NCBI GenBank assembly: GCA_913058575.1
Contig: CAJXRF010000017.1
Location: 1 to 64,000, forward strand
Length of the DNA stretch: 64,000 nt
Direction: 5' to 3'
DNA from: an uncultured Bermanella sp.
Lineage (GTDB): Bacteria > Pseudomonadota > Gammaproteobacteria > Pseudomonadales > Oceanobacteraceae
Below, piece by piece: positions 34,454-44,129 of the stretch. Positions within the stretch are counted from its first letter, which is position 1; each line of letters begins with the position of its first letter. The position numbers were made by a program, and so were the translations under genes. The notes under the pieces are model-generated. The model was given only the letters and a program-made list of their open reading frames with translations, made no database searches and was not told the origin of the DNA.

Positions 34454-37400
34454 GTGATTCAATAAACCCGTCAGAAGTCACTCTATCCCCTTCAGCCCTT
34501 GAGCCTATGATTACAGAGCCCCTTGTCACCGAAAAAGTCCCCCTTGAAGGCATTCGACTCATTGAGGCCAGTGCCGGTACCGGTAAAACCTACACCATAA
34601 CCAGTTTGTATTTACGCTTGGTATTAGGTCATGACTGTAAGGCATTGAGCCCTGAAAATATATTGGTGGTAACGTTTACGCGAGCCGCCACAGAAGAGTT
34701 GCGTGATCGAATTCGCAAACGCCTTAAACAAGCACTTGATGCCTTGCAAAGCGATATTCGCCTCGATAGTTTAATAGAGTCCATTGCCAGTAGCATTACC
34801 GATTTGGATCGGGCTAAGCAGCGATTAAAAGACGCTATGCAAATTATGGACATGGCTGCTATTTATACCATTCATGGTTTTTGCCAAAGGTTATTACGCC
34901 AAAATGCCATAGAGTCTTTAGTAGCCGATGATTTTGAATTATCTTTAGATGAAAATCATTTTATACAACAAGCAGTGAGAGATGTTTGGCGCAGTTATGT
35001 TTACCCCAAACAAGGCAAAGCATTAACACTGCTATTACAAAATTGGCAAACCCCTGATGATCTTCAAGGAGCCGTGGCTTCTTTTCTACATAAAGACGTG
35101 GATTTTCATGTGGGCCCTAAAGCGCTGGACTTTGAGACGGCCAGTGAGCAGTTTGATGGGGTACATGAACAATTCTCTATGGAGTGGAGTGAAAATGGTT
35201 CAGAGTTTATGGGCAGTATTCGTGAAAATCCAAAATCCAGTGGCTCATTTACCCGCTGGTTAGATGGCCGTGAAGCGATCATTAATAAGTTTGTGGGCAA
35301 TCCGCTCACTATTAATAACAAAGAGGCCAATACTTTTGGTTATTTTACCCGTGAAGGCATAAAGAAGTCGGTTAAAAAAGGGGGGATACCCAGTGAGCAC
35401 GAATTGATTGACCTTTTTGATCAATGGGTCAGTGCGCAGCTTCAATTTGAAGAAAGCCGGGTATATGAAAGTCATCAATTAATGATTTTTCTGATTGAAA
35501 AAATTCGTATCGCTCTTAAAGATCTTAAGCAAGCACAAGGTGTATTGGCCCCAGATGACTTATTAACCTTATTGAACCAGGCCATTGAAAGTGAAACTGG
35601 CTCACAGCTTTTAGAGCAAATTAGAAAGCAATACCCTGTGGCCATGGTGGATGAATTTCAAGACACAGATGCCTTGCAATATAAGGTATTCAATGCCATT
35701 TACCAGAAGCCAAAAAACCAAGATACCTCATTAGATAATTCACCAAATAAACTGGCCATGTTTATGATAGGCGACCCCAAACAAGCCATTTATAAATTCA
35801 GAGGGGCAGATATCTTCACCTACATTTCCGCTAAAAGGGCTGTGGATGGTGCTTATAGTTTAGATACAAATTATCGCTCTACCCATGAAATGGTCGCCGC
35901 CACCAATGGTTTTTTTACTCGCCATGAGCGGCCCTTTATTTACGATAAAGACATTCCGTTTGTTAAAGTATTAGCAAAAGGGGCCGCAGATTCTTTATTT
36001 ATCGAAGATAAAAAAAGCCCAGCCCTTAGTTGGATGATGGCAGATGGCTTAGGGGTAAGCAGTAAACTTGAATTAAGCGACAGCTGTGCTCAAGGGAGTG
36101 CCGAACAAATTTGCCAATTACTTAATTTGGCAAAAACTAATCAAGCCACATTGGCCAATGAACATTTACAAGATGCAAGAGCGCTAAAAGCCCAAGATAT
36201 TGCGGTATTGGTTCGTAGTGCGAAACAAGCCAAGTGGATAAAAAATGCATTAAGTAAACGCGGTATTGGCAGCGTATATGTGGGCAGAGAAAGTATATTT
36301 CAATCAGACCAAGCATTGGCCATGCACTCTCTTTTACAAGCTATTCATGTATTAAGCGAGCAACAGTTTCGAAATGCCCTTGCCCACCCCATATGGCAGG
36401 TTTCATTAGAGACATTACAGCAGTTTATGAGTCATGAATCTTTATGGGAACAGCAATTAGAGCAGCTCTATGAAGCCCGTGAAATTTGGTTGAAAAAAGG
36501 TGTTATGGCTATGTTTATGTATTGGTTACATAAACGCAATTTACCCGCCACTTGGTTAGCACCTAATACAGAGCAATTGGAAGAAAACGGTGAGCGCTGT
36601 CTGACGAACTATTTGCATTTAGCTGAGCTGTTACAAGATGCCAGTGGCGAAGTGCAAGGTATGCAGGGATTAATCAGTTGGTTGAGTCATAAAATCAGCA
36701 TTAATATTGGCAATGAAGACCAGCAAATGCTGCGCTTAGAAAGCGATGCTAATTTAGTGCAGATTGTCACCATTCATAAATCAAAAGGCCTTGAATACCC
36801 AGTGGTGTTTTTGCCCTTCAGTTGGGATGGTAAAGAGTCCAGTGATCCGCTTTTTTATGATGAGCAACTCAATCGATTACGGTGTGATTTACAAGGAGAC
36901 TTTAAAGAGCAGCGTGTGACAGAAGGATTGGCTGAGGAAGCTCGCCTTTTGTATGTGGCGTTAACCCGGGCGGCCAGTAAGTGCTATGTTGCCATGCCTA
37001 AAAACGTTGATAATAAAAAATTAATTAAAACCCTTGAAGTAAGCGCTTTGTATCATGTTTTATGTGAGGGGGTGGTTGAAGGCTTAACGGGTAATTTAAC
37101 GAAGCAAGCTGGTGCCGAAGCCTATGACGGTATTTATCAGGTAATGAATATGCCCTGTGAGTGTGGCTTTTTGCAGGTCAGTACTCATGATCAAGTCTTA
37201 AGTGCCAAAGCATTTAGTGGCGTTATTAAACAAGATTGGGCCATGTCCAGTTTCTCTTCTTTGATTCGCCATGTGCATGTGCCCATGAGCGCTCGTTTAA
37301 ATCAGGATGAGGTTGAACCTATTGAGCAAGTCATCGTTAGCGAGGAAGAGCTAGCAGGAGCATTTGCGTTTCCTCGAGGGGCGCATGCAGGGAATTTTTT

Positions 37401-38133
37401 ACACACATTATTAGAAGAGATTGACTTCAGTTGCCTGCCAGAAGATTTAGATCAACTAATCCTTGATTTATTAGCACGCTTCTCTATTGAAAATCACTGG
37501 TTAGATGTAGTGAAGGCATGGTTAGATGATATTCTACAGGCGCCACTTTTACACAAGGATCTTTCCCTACAAAAGTTAATCCCCAGCAAAAAGCTAGTGG
37601 AAATGGAATTCTATTTTCCAGTTTCTCGCTTAAACTGTCATGAGTTTAATATGCTTTTAGGCGCTTATCCTTGCTTGAATGTGACACCTCCCCCCACAGA
37701 TTTTCGCCAACTTAAAGGCATGCTAAAGGGCTTTATCGATTTAATTTTTGAATGGCAAGGGCAGTATTTCATTTTAGATTATAAGTCTAATTTTCTAGGG
37801 GATAATTATGCTAATTACGATGAAGTAGCCACCCATGAAGCCATGAGCGATCATAGGTATGATGTTCAAATGGTAATTTATACGCTTGCTTTGCATCGCT
37901 TATTAAAATTAAGAATATCTGATTATAATTACGATCACCATATAGGCGGTGGCTATTATCTTTTTTTAAGGGGCTTAAGCGCGCAGGATAATAAAAATCA
38001 TTATGGTCAATATTTCCATAAACCTAAAAAAGCGCTAATAGAATCATTGGATAAGTTAATTAAAAACGAGCTTGATATAAAGGCCTTTAGTCAAGATGTG
38101 AAGCAACAGATTAACGGCGGGGTTAAGCCATGA
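34450..38133 (+). CDS. recB: Exodeoxyribonuclease V subunit RecB
   Basis: 1227 residues from the ATG at 34450, which overlaps the recC stop as ATGA; GGAGG lies 10 nt upstream. SF1A helicase with Walker A 'EASAGTGKTYTI' (about 41-48), motif Ia 'VVTFTRAATEELRDRI', Walker B 'VAMVDEFQDTDALQY', 'GDPKQAIYKFRGADIF' and late motifs 'TIHKSKGLEYPVVFLPF' and 'LLYVALTRAAS'. The C-terminal nuclease domain has 'GFIDLIFEWQGQYFILDYKS', the metal-binding Asp/Lys active site. It is the 3'-5' motor and the only nuclease of RecBCD. Length is slightly above E. coli (1180). Confidence 0.96.
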   Translation: MSDSINPSEVTLSPSALEPMITEPLVTEKVPLEGIRLIEASAGTGKTYTITSLYLRLVLGHDCKALSPENILVVTFTRAATEELRDRIRKRLKQALDALQSDIRLDSLIESIASSITDLDRAKQRLKDAMQIMDMAAIYTIHGFCQRLLRQNAIESLVADDFELSLDENHFIQQAVRDVWRSYVYPKQGKALTLLLQNWQTPDDLQGAVASFLHKDVDFHVGPKALDFETASEQFDGVHEQFSMEWSENGSEFMGSIRENPKSSGSFTRWLDGREAIINKFVGNPLTINNKEANTFGYFTREGIKKSVKKGGIPSEHELIDLFDQWVSAQLQFEESRVYESHQLMIFLIEKIRIALKDLKQAQGVLAPDDLLTLLNQAIESETGSQLLEQIRKQYPVAMVDEFQDTDALQYKVFNAIYQKPKNQDTSLDNSPNKLAMFMIGDPKQAIYKFRGADIFTYISAKRAVDGAYSLDTNYRSTHEMVAATNGFFTRHERPFIYDKDIPFVKVLAKGAADSLFIEDKKSPALSWMMADGLGVSSKLELSDSCAQGSAEQICQLLNLAKTNQATLANEHLQDARALKAQDIAVLVRSAKQAKWIKNALSKRGIGSVYVGRESIFQSDQALAMHSLLQAIHVLSEQQFRNALAHPIWQVSLETLQQFMSHESLWEQQLEQLYEAREIWLKKGVMAMFMYWLHKRNLPATWLAPNTEQLEENGERCLTNYLHLAELLQDASGEVQGMQGLISWLSHKISINIGNEDQQMLRLESDANLVQIVTIHKSKGLEYPVVFLPFSWDGKESSDPLFYDEQLNRLRCDLQGDFKEQRVTEGLAEEARLLYVALTRAASKCYVAMPKNVDNKKLIKTLEVSALYHVLCEGVVEGLTGNLTKQAGAEAYDGIYQVMNMPCECGFLQVSTHDQVLSAKAFSGVIKQDWAMSSFSSLIRHVHVPMSARLNQDEVEPIEQVIVSEEELAGAFAFPRGAHAGNFLHTLLEEIDFSCLPEDLDQLILDLLARFSIENHWLDVVKAWLDDILQAPLLHKDLSLQKLIPSKKLVEMEFYFPVSRLNCHEFNMLLGAYPCLNVTPPPTDFRQLKGMLKGFIDLIFEWQGQYFILDYKSNFLGDNYANYDEVATHEAMSDHRYDVQMVIYTLALHRLLKLRISDYNYDHHIGGGYYLFLRGLSAQDNKNHYGQYFHKPKKALIESLDKLIKNELDIKAFSQDVKQQINGGVKP

Positions 38134-40091
38134 TTAATCAAGATTCTCAGTTGTTGCCTGAATTGGCATCGGTTATTGAAAAATTGGATGGTAAATTAAT
38201 CCGTGAAATAGATATTCAATTTGGTGGCTTTTTAAAAGAATTAGACCCAAGTAATGAGGTTCTTGAAGTTGTGGGTTTTTTATTAAGCCAAACGTTAGGA
38301 AAGGGCAATGTATGTTTGGACTTTTCTCAGAGCCATGAATTACTCAGCTCAAATCAGTTAGATGTATTATTTCAAAAAATACAACCTAGCCAAGTGATTA
38401 CGGTGCTAGGGGATAAAGCATTTTTTGAAAGTGATATTAAGACCCCTTTGGTGCTGAAAGAAAGAAGATTATATTTACAGCGTTATTGGTTGTATGAAAT
38501 GGCGCTTCATTCATCTATTAAGGAAAAAATGCAAGTCATGCCTTGGCCTACTAAAGAGCAAGGAATGTTGGTGCAGCAATTATTTTCTTTAAATAAAAAA
38601 GGTGATATCGAGCAAAAAATAGACTGGCAGGCAGTGGCTGTTTGTATTGCTGCTAATAAACAGTTTTCTGTTATCAGTGGGGGGCCTGGCACAGGCAAAA
38701 CTACCACGGTGATTCGATTGTTAGCCCTGCTTATTAGTTTGTATCAAGGGCATTTTAAGCGTTTTCCTATTATTAAGCTGGCTGCCCCTACGGGTAAGGC
38801 CGCCATGCGTTTAACAGAATCCATAAATGGCGCTAAGCAAAAGCTTAATTTTGATGATGCCATTAAGAGTCATATTCCCAGTGAGGCCAGCACACTTCAT
38901 CGACTATTAAGTCGAAATAGGAAGGGGGAGTTTAAATATAATCAATTTAACCCTCTGCATTTGGACGTTTTAATTGTTGACGAAGCCTCCATGGTGGATT
39001 TACCCCTCATGAGTAAGCTTATGAGTGCTTTGCCTAAGCATGGCCAAATTATCTTATTGGGGGATAAAGACCAACTGGCCTCGGTGGAAGCGGGCAGTGT
39101 GTTGGCAGATATTTGCGATAACGAAGCGCATCATGGTTATAGCGTGAATAACAGTCAGCTTATTCATGAGATAAGCCAGCAAACCTTACCGAAAGAAGAC
39201 ATGGAGCCAAAGGGGGCCATGTTGCGTGATCATATCTGTCAGCTGCGTACCAGTTACCGCTTCCATGAAAATAGTGGTATTGGCTACTTAGCGAGAGCCG
39301 CTAACAAAGGAAATTTTAGCCAATGGCAGAAAACCGCACGGTCAGGCTTTGAAGATTTGAATTTAATTGCCTTAAGCGACGATGCCTTCGAGGTTTTTAT
39401 TAAAGATTGTGCTGAGCAATATAAACAATATTTAGCTAAAATAGACATTCAAGGCTGTACTGACCAACAGGCATTGGAAATATATGACCTATTTAATCAG
39501 TTTCAGGTTTTATGCGCGTTACGAGAGGGCCCATTAGGGGTGATGGGGTTAAATGAATCCATAGAATCCCAGCTCAATAAATTAGCGCTCATAGACAAAA
39601 GCGTGTCCTGGTACATGGGGCGGCCTGTCATGGTGATGGAAAATGATTACGGCATGAACCTGTATAATGGCGACATAGGTATTATCTTGCCCCTTAAAGA
39701 TGACTTGGGTGTCGTACGCCCTAAAGCTGCCTTTATTAATAGCGAAGGCGCGGTGCGTTGGTTACAGCCATCAAGGTTACCTGCCAACGAAACGGTATAT
39801 GCCATGACAGTACATAAAAGTCAGGGTTCTGAATTTAGTCATTGTGCCTTGGTGCTACCGGACTATCATGCCAGCGTGGTCAGTAAAGAATTAATTTATA
39901 CCGGTATTACCCGTGCCAAACAAAAGCTCACGTTATTGGCTCGTGATTCAGTGATTAAAAGTGGATTAAAGAACCGCGTACAAAGATCCAGTGGCTTACG
40001 AGATAGATTGTGGGTCGCGCCAAAAGAAGAAGTGTTAAAGCCGGTTAGTCTGCAATCAGGCAGTGAGCCCAATCAGTTTTCATTATTTTAA
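38130..40091 (+). CDS. recD: Exodeoxyribonuclease V subunit RecD
   Basis: 653 residues. Its ATG overlaps the recB stop (ATGA), so translation is coupled. SF1B 5'-3' helicase: Walker A 'ISGGPGTGKTTT' (184-191), 'LIVDEASMVDLPLM', 'LLGDKDQLASVEAGSVL', 'LRTSYRF' and the C-terminal 'TVHKSQGSEFSHCALVLP' with 'YTGITRAKQKL'. It forms the fast motor of RecBCD and regulates nuclease activity before Chi. Longer than E. coli RecD (608) because of insertions in the middle (about 340-400). msrA follows 24 bp later. Confidence 0.96.
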   Translation: MINQDSQLLPELASVIEKLDGKLIREIDIQFGGFLKELDPSNEVLEVVGFLLSQTLGKGNVCLDFSQSHELLSSNQLDVLFQKIQPSQVITVLGDKAFFESDIKTPLVLKERRLYLQRYWLYEMALHSSIKEKMQVMPWPTKEQGMLVQQLFSLNKKGDIEQKIDWQAVAVCIAANKQFSVISGGPGTGKTTTVIRLLALLISLYQGHFKRFPIIKLAAPTGKAAMRLTESINGAKQKLNFDDAIKSHIPSEASTLHRLLSRNRKGEFKYNQFNPLHLDVLIVDEASMVDLPLMSKLMSALPKHGQIILLGDKDQLASVEAGSVLADICDNEAHHGYSVNNSQLIHEISQQTLPKEDMEPKGAMLRDHICQLRTSYRFHENSGIGYLARAANKGNFSQWQKTARSGFEDLNLIALSDDAFEVFIKDCAEQYKQYLAKIDIQGCTDQQALEIYDLFNQFQVLCALREGPLGVMGLNESIESQLNKLALIDKSVSWYMGRPVMVMENDYGMNLYNGDIGIILPLKDDLGVVRPKAAFINSEGAVRWLQPSRLPANETVYAMTVHKSQGSEFSHCALVLPDYHASVVSKELIYTGITRAKQKLTLLARDSVIKSGLKNRVQRSSGLRDRLWVAPKEEVLKPVSLQSGSEPNQFSLF

Positions 40092-40115
40092 GTAATCAAT
40101 TTTTAAGGTGTATTA

Positions 40116-40733
40116 ATGGATAAGCAAACCATGGTGACCCGTGAGCAATCCTTGCCTCACAGACAAGAAGAAATAAAAGTAGCCAGTAAGCACGCCGTTT
40201 TGGGCAATGTGACCCAAGGGCCATGGCCAACCCATGCCCAAAAAGCTTATTTTGCATTGGGATGTTTCTGGGGAGCCGAACGTCTTTTCTGGCAGCAGCC
40301 AGGTGTTTACAGTACTTCGGTTGGCTACATGGGGGGCTTTACTAAAAACGCCACTTATGAAGATGTTTGCTCGGGTAAAACCGCTCATACTGAAACTGTT
40401 ATGGTGGTGTATAACCAAGAATTAACCGATTTCTGGACCTTGCTTGAAGCTTTTTGGAAAGCTCATAACCCAACTCAGGGCATGCAGCAAGGTAACGATG
40501 TGGGAACACAGTATCGTTCAGCCATTTTCTGGACCGATGATATGCAAAAAATGTTTGCTGAAAAAAGCTTATCTTTGTATCAGGATAACCTGAATAAAGC
40601 AGGCATGGGTAAAATCACCACTGAAATTAAAAAAGCCAAAGAGTTTTATTTTGCTGAAGATGCACATCAGCAATACCTTCATAAAAACCCTAATGGTTAT
40701 TGTGGTCTAAGCGGCACCGGTATCGATTTTTAA
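40116..40733 (+). CDS. msrA: Peptide-methionine (S)-S-oxide reductase
   Basis: 205 residues. Reduces methionine-S-sulfoxide in oxidised proteins. The catalytic motif is 'ALGCFWGAERLFW' (Cys50), with 'GYMGGFTKNATYEDVCSGKTAH', 'HNPTQGMQQGNDVGTQYRS' and a C-terminal 'KNPNGYCGLSGTG' whose cysteine can resolve the disulfide. The N-terminal extension of about 40 residues before the catalytic domain matches the E. coli-type long MsrA. No signal peptide, cytoplasmic. In the recBCD operon, 24 bp after recD and 16 bp before rlmF. Confidence 0.96.
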   Translation: MDKQTMVTREQSLPHRQEEIKVASKHAVLGNVTQGPWPTHAQKAYFALGCFWGAERLFWQQPGVYSTSVGYMGGFTKNATYEDVCSGKTAHTETVMVVYNQELTDFWTLLEAFWKAHNPTQGMQQGNDVGTQYRSAIFWTDDMQKMFAEKSLSLYQDNLNKAGMGKITTEIKKAKEFYFAEDAHQQYLHKNPNGYCGLSGTGIDF

Positions 40734-40749
40734 TAGGCGCAAAATAAAA

Positions 40750-41661
40750 ATGCATAAAAATAACCCCCATGGTGGCTCATATGATATGAGCGCGTTATCT
40801 CAGGCATTGCCTGAATTAGCGCCCCATATTATCACCGGGCAGAAAGGCCAGTTAACGCTAGACTTCGCTAACCCTTTAGCGATTAAAGCATTAAATAAAG
40901 CCATATTAAAAAAAGATTACAAAATTGACTTTTGGGACTTACCAGATGGGTACCTTTGCCCGCCTATTCCTGGGCGAGTGGATTACCTTTATCACCTAAA
41001 TGATTTATTACCACAATCAAATGATCGCAGTGCCCATGTGTTAGACGTGGGCACAGGAGCCAATTTAATTTACCCAATGCTGGGCAGTCGGATCTTTAAT
41101 TGGCGTTTTGTTGCCAGTGATATTGATACCATCGCGGTGAATTGTGCTAAGCAACTTGCCAAGGCCAATAAAGGCTTAGATAAACAAATAAAAGTACGCC
41201 AGCAAACCGATGAAAGTAAACTGTTCGCGAACATAATCGGTAAAGATGAATACTTTGACATTACGTTGTGTAACCCGCCTTTTCATGCCTCTCAAGAAGA
41301 TGCCATGGCCGGCACTGAGCGTAAAAATAGGAACCTGAAACGTAATAAAGACAAACGCGGCTCGGCGATTAAAAGCGATAATCAAAAAGATCATTTGAAC
41401 TTTTCAGGGCAAAGCAGTGAACTTTGGTGTGAAGGAGGCGAACTGGCCTTCATTAAGAAAATGATTAATCAAAGTGCTGCATTTAAAGAGCAGGTGGGCG
41501 TGTTTACTTGCTTGGTGTCTAAAAAAGAAAACATGGCTGCCATTACGGCATCTTTAGAATCTCAGAACGTGGCCAGTTTTAAATTTGTAGATATGTCTCA
41601 AGGAAATAAAATCAGTCGTTTTGTGGCTTGGACTTACGATAATGAGTGGTTGCTAAATTAA
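40750..41661 (+). CDS. rlmF: 23S rRNA (adenine(1618)-N6)-methyltransferase
   Basis: 303 residues. SAM-dependent Rossmann methyltransferase that modifies A1618 of 23S rRNA. The start 'MHKNNPHGGSYDMSAL' aligns with E. coli RlmF 'LHPRNRHHGRYDLATL'. SAM motif 'LDVGTGANLIYPMLG'; catalytic N6-adenine motif 'CNPPFHAS' (N-P-P-F). The basic stretch 'GTERKNRNLKRNKDKRG' probably contacts RNA. Last gene of the recC operon, closed by a strong terminator overlapping its stop codon. Confidence 0.94.
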   Translation: MHKNNPHGGSYDMSALSQALPELAPHIITGQKGQLTLDFANPLAIKALNKAILKKDYKIDFWDLPDGYLCPPIPGRVDYLYHLNDLLPQSNDRSAHVLDVGTGANLIYPMLGSRIFNWRFVASDIDTIAVNCAKQLAKANKGLDKQIKVRQQTDESKLFANIIGKDEYFDITLCNPPFHASQEDAMAGTERKNRNLKRNKDKRGSAIKSDNQKDHLNFSGQSSELWCEGGELAFIKKMINQSAAFKEQVGVFTCLVSKKENMAAITASLESQNVASFKFVDMSQGNKISRFVAWTYDNEWLLN

Positions 41662-41700
41662 GACAAAAAAACGGACTTTATGTCCGTTTTTTGTCTTAAG
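41659..41700. terminator. Bidirectional terminator, rlmF / glucosaminidase
   Basis: TAAGAC-A7-CGGAC pairs with GTCCG-T6-GTCTTA with one bulged A. It begins at the rlmF stop codon and ends 4 bp before the convergent gene's stop. Confidence 0.88.
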
Positions 41701-41703
41701 GGG

Positions 41704-42495
41704 TTAGTCATGCTGTGTTAATTTGTTTTGCCTAATCATGGCTTGAATTTCTTCTACATAAGCTTCTCTTCGAGTACTGTACTTCAATAAGCCATGGGCG
41801 AGCTCTGCGCCACTGATGGCTTGTTTGTTTTGGCGCATCTCTTTTCGTAAGGCTCTTAAATCTTCATAAGAAGCCTGGCTATTCAAATTGCGCATGTAGC
41901 TATTAATAGACTGTTGAATATCTTTAAAACTGGCCACCTCATGGTGCTCATTGTTGTCGCGACCTTTGGGAATAATTCCACAGCCCTTCACATAGCACCA
42001 TTGCCCAAATAAATTGTTTCCTTGTTTGGCAAAGCGAGAAGTTCCCCATGCCGATTCGTTGGCAGCCTGGGCTAACACCAGTGAAGCGGGAATGGTATCT
42101 ACTCGAATGAATAGCTCACTAATAATGTCGTTTGGATTAAGTACTTTGACTTTGTATTTCTCAGCTAGCGCCAATAGTTGGTTCATTTGTGCTTGCTTAA
42201 ATTCACTGCCTTGAGATAAAAGGCTTTTAATCCATTGGCGCTCTTCTAATACTTGCTGATTGGCTTTTTTTATCCTTGGTAGCATGTACGCGAAGAAATC
42301 TGATTTTTTTAATTTAACATCTTTATAAGTGGAAAAATCTGGCAGCGCACTGTTTTCATTAAATGTTTTAACTGGCTGACTGCTAAGTTGGCTGACAGGG
42401 CCCTGATTTAAGTTCATTTCTTTTGGGAAAAAATATCCCACTAAAAAGGCAATGCTTAATGCCCCAGGCAAAATCGATGCGTTTATTATTTTCAT
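41704..42495 (-). CDS. Bax-like glucosaminidase-domain protein
   Basis: 263 residues. N-terminal hydrophobic segment (about 6-24) as signal or anchor, placing it in the periplasm. Residues about 130-255 match the Bax/FlgJ-type N-acetylglucosaminidase domain of the GH73 superfamily: 'IPASLVLAQAANESAWGTSRFA' with the catalytic-type Glu, 'GNNLFGQWCYVKGCGIIP' and 'SINSYMRNLNSQASYEDLRALR'. It would cleave peptidoglycan glycan strands. It follows trmN6 on the same strand with a 40-bp gap, so the two are probably co-transcribed. Confidence 0.87.
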   Translation of the reverse strand: MKIINASILPGALSIAFLVGYFFPKEMNLNQGPVSQLSSQPVKTFNENSALPDFSTYKDVKLKKSDFFAYMLPRIKKANQQVLEERQWIKSLLSQGSEFKQAQMNQLLALAEKYKVKVLNPNDIISELFIRVDTIPASLVLAQAANESAWGTSRFAKQGNNLFGQWCYVKGCGIIPKGRDNNEHHEVASFKDIQQSINSYMRNLNSQASYEDLRALRKEMRQNKQAISGAELAHGLLKYSTRREAYVEEIQAMIRQNKLTQHD

Positions 42496-42535
42496 GTATT
42501 AATCTATGAATTAATCAAAAGGGCAGTTTAGCAGT

Positions 42536-43261
42536 TCATAATTTAAGATAGTAGTCGGCCAGTAACGATTTAAACTGAGCTGAATATTCACCCGAGTCAT
42601 TAGATTGGATGATAATCTTTTCCATATCGTCAATTGCTTTATCTTTGTGAGTACCATTAAGTTCAGAATGCTCAAGTGAGAACACATAACGGTGAGCCGC
42701 TTTATCTGGTTTACTTTTAATTTGCCAGCCTTGGCTGACATAAAGCTGTTGTGCATGGGCGCTTATTTTAAAGGCCGCCATTTCGTGGCAGGGCAGTAAA
42801 ACCCAAGCTTTACCATCCTTTGAAAGATGTTTAGACATGCTGATACATAAATCGTAGAAACTTAGCTGGTCATTATGGCGTGCTTGATTGCGCTTAGCAT
42901 TAGGGCCTTTTAAATGGTCGCTAAAAAAAGGCGGATTACAAATAATGGTGTCATAGGGGGCAGCGCAGGAAAATTGCTTGATGTCTTGATGAATTACCTG
43001 AATACGTTTAGAGAATTGGCTATTGATAATATTCTGTTGTGCCTGTTCACAAGCCTTTTCATCTAATTCTAATGCATCCACCTTCGCGGTACTGCCTTGG
43101 GCACTCATGAGCGCCAATAGCCCTGTACCTGTGCCAATATCTAATATGCGTTGGCTATTTTTCACGTCACACAGGGCGCCAAATAAGCAAGCGTCTAAAG
43201 TGACTTTCATGGCGCAGGAATCTTGGGCAATTGAAAATTGTTTTAAATGAAAGGGCTTCAT
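42536..43261 (-). CDS. trmN6: tRNA1(Val) (adenine(37)-N6)-methyltransferase
   Basis: 241 residues. Small Rossmann SAM methyltransferase of the TrmN6 (YfiC) family. It opens 'MKPFHLKQFSIAQDSCAMKV', has SAM motif I 'ILDIGTGTGLLALM' and the N6-adenine catalytic motif 'IICNPPFFSDH' (Asn109-Phe113), then 'ARHNDQLSFYDL'. E. coli YfiC methylates A37 of tRNA1(Val). Downstream on the same strand is the Bax-like gene. I see no odd features. Confidence 0.9.
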   Translation of the reverse strand: MKPFHLKQFSIAQDSCAMKVTLDACLFGALCDVKNSQRILDIGTGTGLLALMSAQGSTAKVDALELDEKACEQAQQNIINSQFSKRIQVIHQDIKQFSCAAPYDTIICNPPFFSDHLKGPNAKRNQARHNDQLSFYDLCISMSKHLSKDGKAWVLLPCHEMAAFKISAHAQQLYVSQGWQIKSKPDKAAHRYVFSLEHSELNGTHKDKAIDDMEKIIIQSNDSGEYSAQFKSLLADYYLKL

Positions 43262-43399
43262 AGATGCTTAATTAGAAGGAAATACGCAATTGTACCAAGC
43301 TTAGGGTGGCCAATGTAAGTTGGTGAGGTGTTTGACGGCTAAGAGGGACGCTAAAAGCAATGCACCTTGCAACGCATTTTGCAAATCGCACTGCGTTGC

Positions 43400-43771
43400 T
43401 TACGCCACGCAGTGCTCTAATTCTTGTGGGTGTAAAATATACACCACCCAAGCGATGGCAGTGGAATAACATAGGTTAGTAGCCAGCTCACTATGAGGGT
43501 CTTCTAAAAAAGCCCTTTGAGAGGCAAGGCCTCTTATGCGACTTGCTAAGTCAGGGTGAAAGGCTAGATATTTATCCCACACCAATTGATGGCTGTTGGC
43601 GTCTATTTCATAGGGCCCCAAACCTTTAGTAGAGTGATGCTTATGATGCTGAACTTGCTTTTGAGTGGCAATGGCCACCAATACATTTTCAGCAGCGACA
43701 CCTGCTTTACCCAGGTATTTTAAGGTGGGGTGAATGATTTTCTCGCGTAATTCCTGTTTGCTAATATCCAT
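43400..43771 (-). CDS. Small conserved protein, possibly phage-lysozyme-like fold
   Basis: 123 residues, start supported by GGAGG 6 nt upstream. No signal peptide or membrane segment except a mildly hydrophobic 'NLCYSTAIAWVVYIL'. The segment 'GLGPYEIDANSHQLVWDKYL' followed by 'LASRIRGLASQ' recalls small lysozyme-like/transglycosylase-like proteins I associate with phages and plasmids ('GPYQIEPATH...W'). I cannot assign an enzyme because no clear catalytic pair stands out; the position equivalent to Gln-Ile has Glu-Ile. It is isolated between trmN6 (138 bp) and the tatD region, with no other phage gene nearby. Confidence 0.6.
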   Translation of the reverse strand: MDISKQELREKIIHPTLKYLGKAGVAAENVLVAIATQKQVQHHKHHSTKGLGPYEIDANSHQLVWDKYLAFHPDLASRIRGLASQRAFLEDPHSELATNLCYSTAIAWVVYILHPQELEHCVA

Positions 43772-44129
43772 GGCTTACCTCCAGAAGGGGCCTTTGGACT
43801 GGCTAATATTTGACTGCTTATTGCCTGTTACTATTGATAGTGCAAAAAGCTTGCCCAATCCTAATAGCTGATATTTTAGCTTTTAAAAGGTCTTTCATAT
43901 TTATTCTAGCGGCCAATTCAACAATAACCTTAAGGTTTTGAAATTAATGACTAGGGCCTAAGCTATTGATAAGGGGCTTTGCATAAAGTTCAAGAGGACT
44001 TTACGTTTTCATTTTTGACGAAATACTTTAAATTATAAATCCTATTCCTATATAACTGATTTATATAATGAAATAGGAAGTAGTCATCATAAGTAATGGC
44101 TAACTAAATATTTACGTTACAGGACATGA
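43772..44129. other. Intergenic region upstream of the tatD-family gene, 358 bp
   Basis: AT-rich divergent region. A possible -35 (TTGACG near 44017) has no convincing -10. An AT-rich hairpin lies at 44041-44077. No ORF or RNA gene recognised. Confidence 0.4.
44041..44077. repeat. Interrupted inverted repeat before the tatD-family gene
   Basis: CCTATT (44041-44046) pairs with AATAGG (44072-44077), and inside it TATATAA pairs with TTATATA. It may be a leader-RNA hairpin or an operator, about 50 bp before the start codon. Confidence 0.4.
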
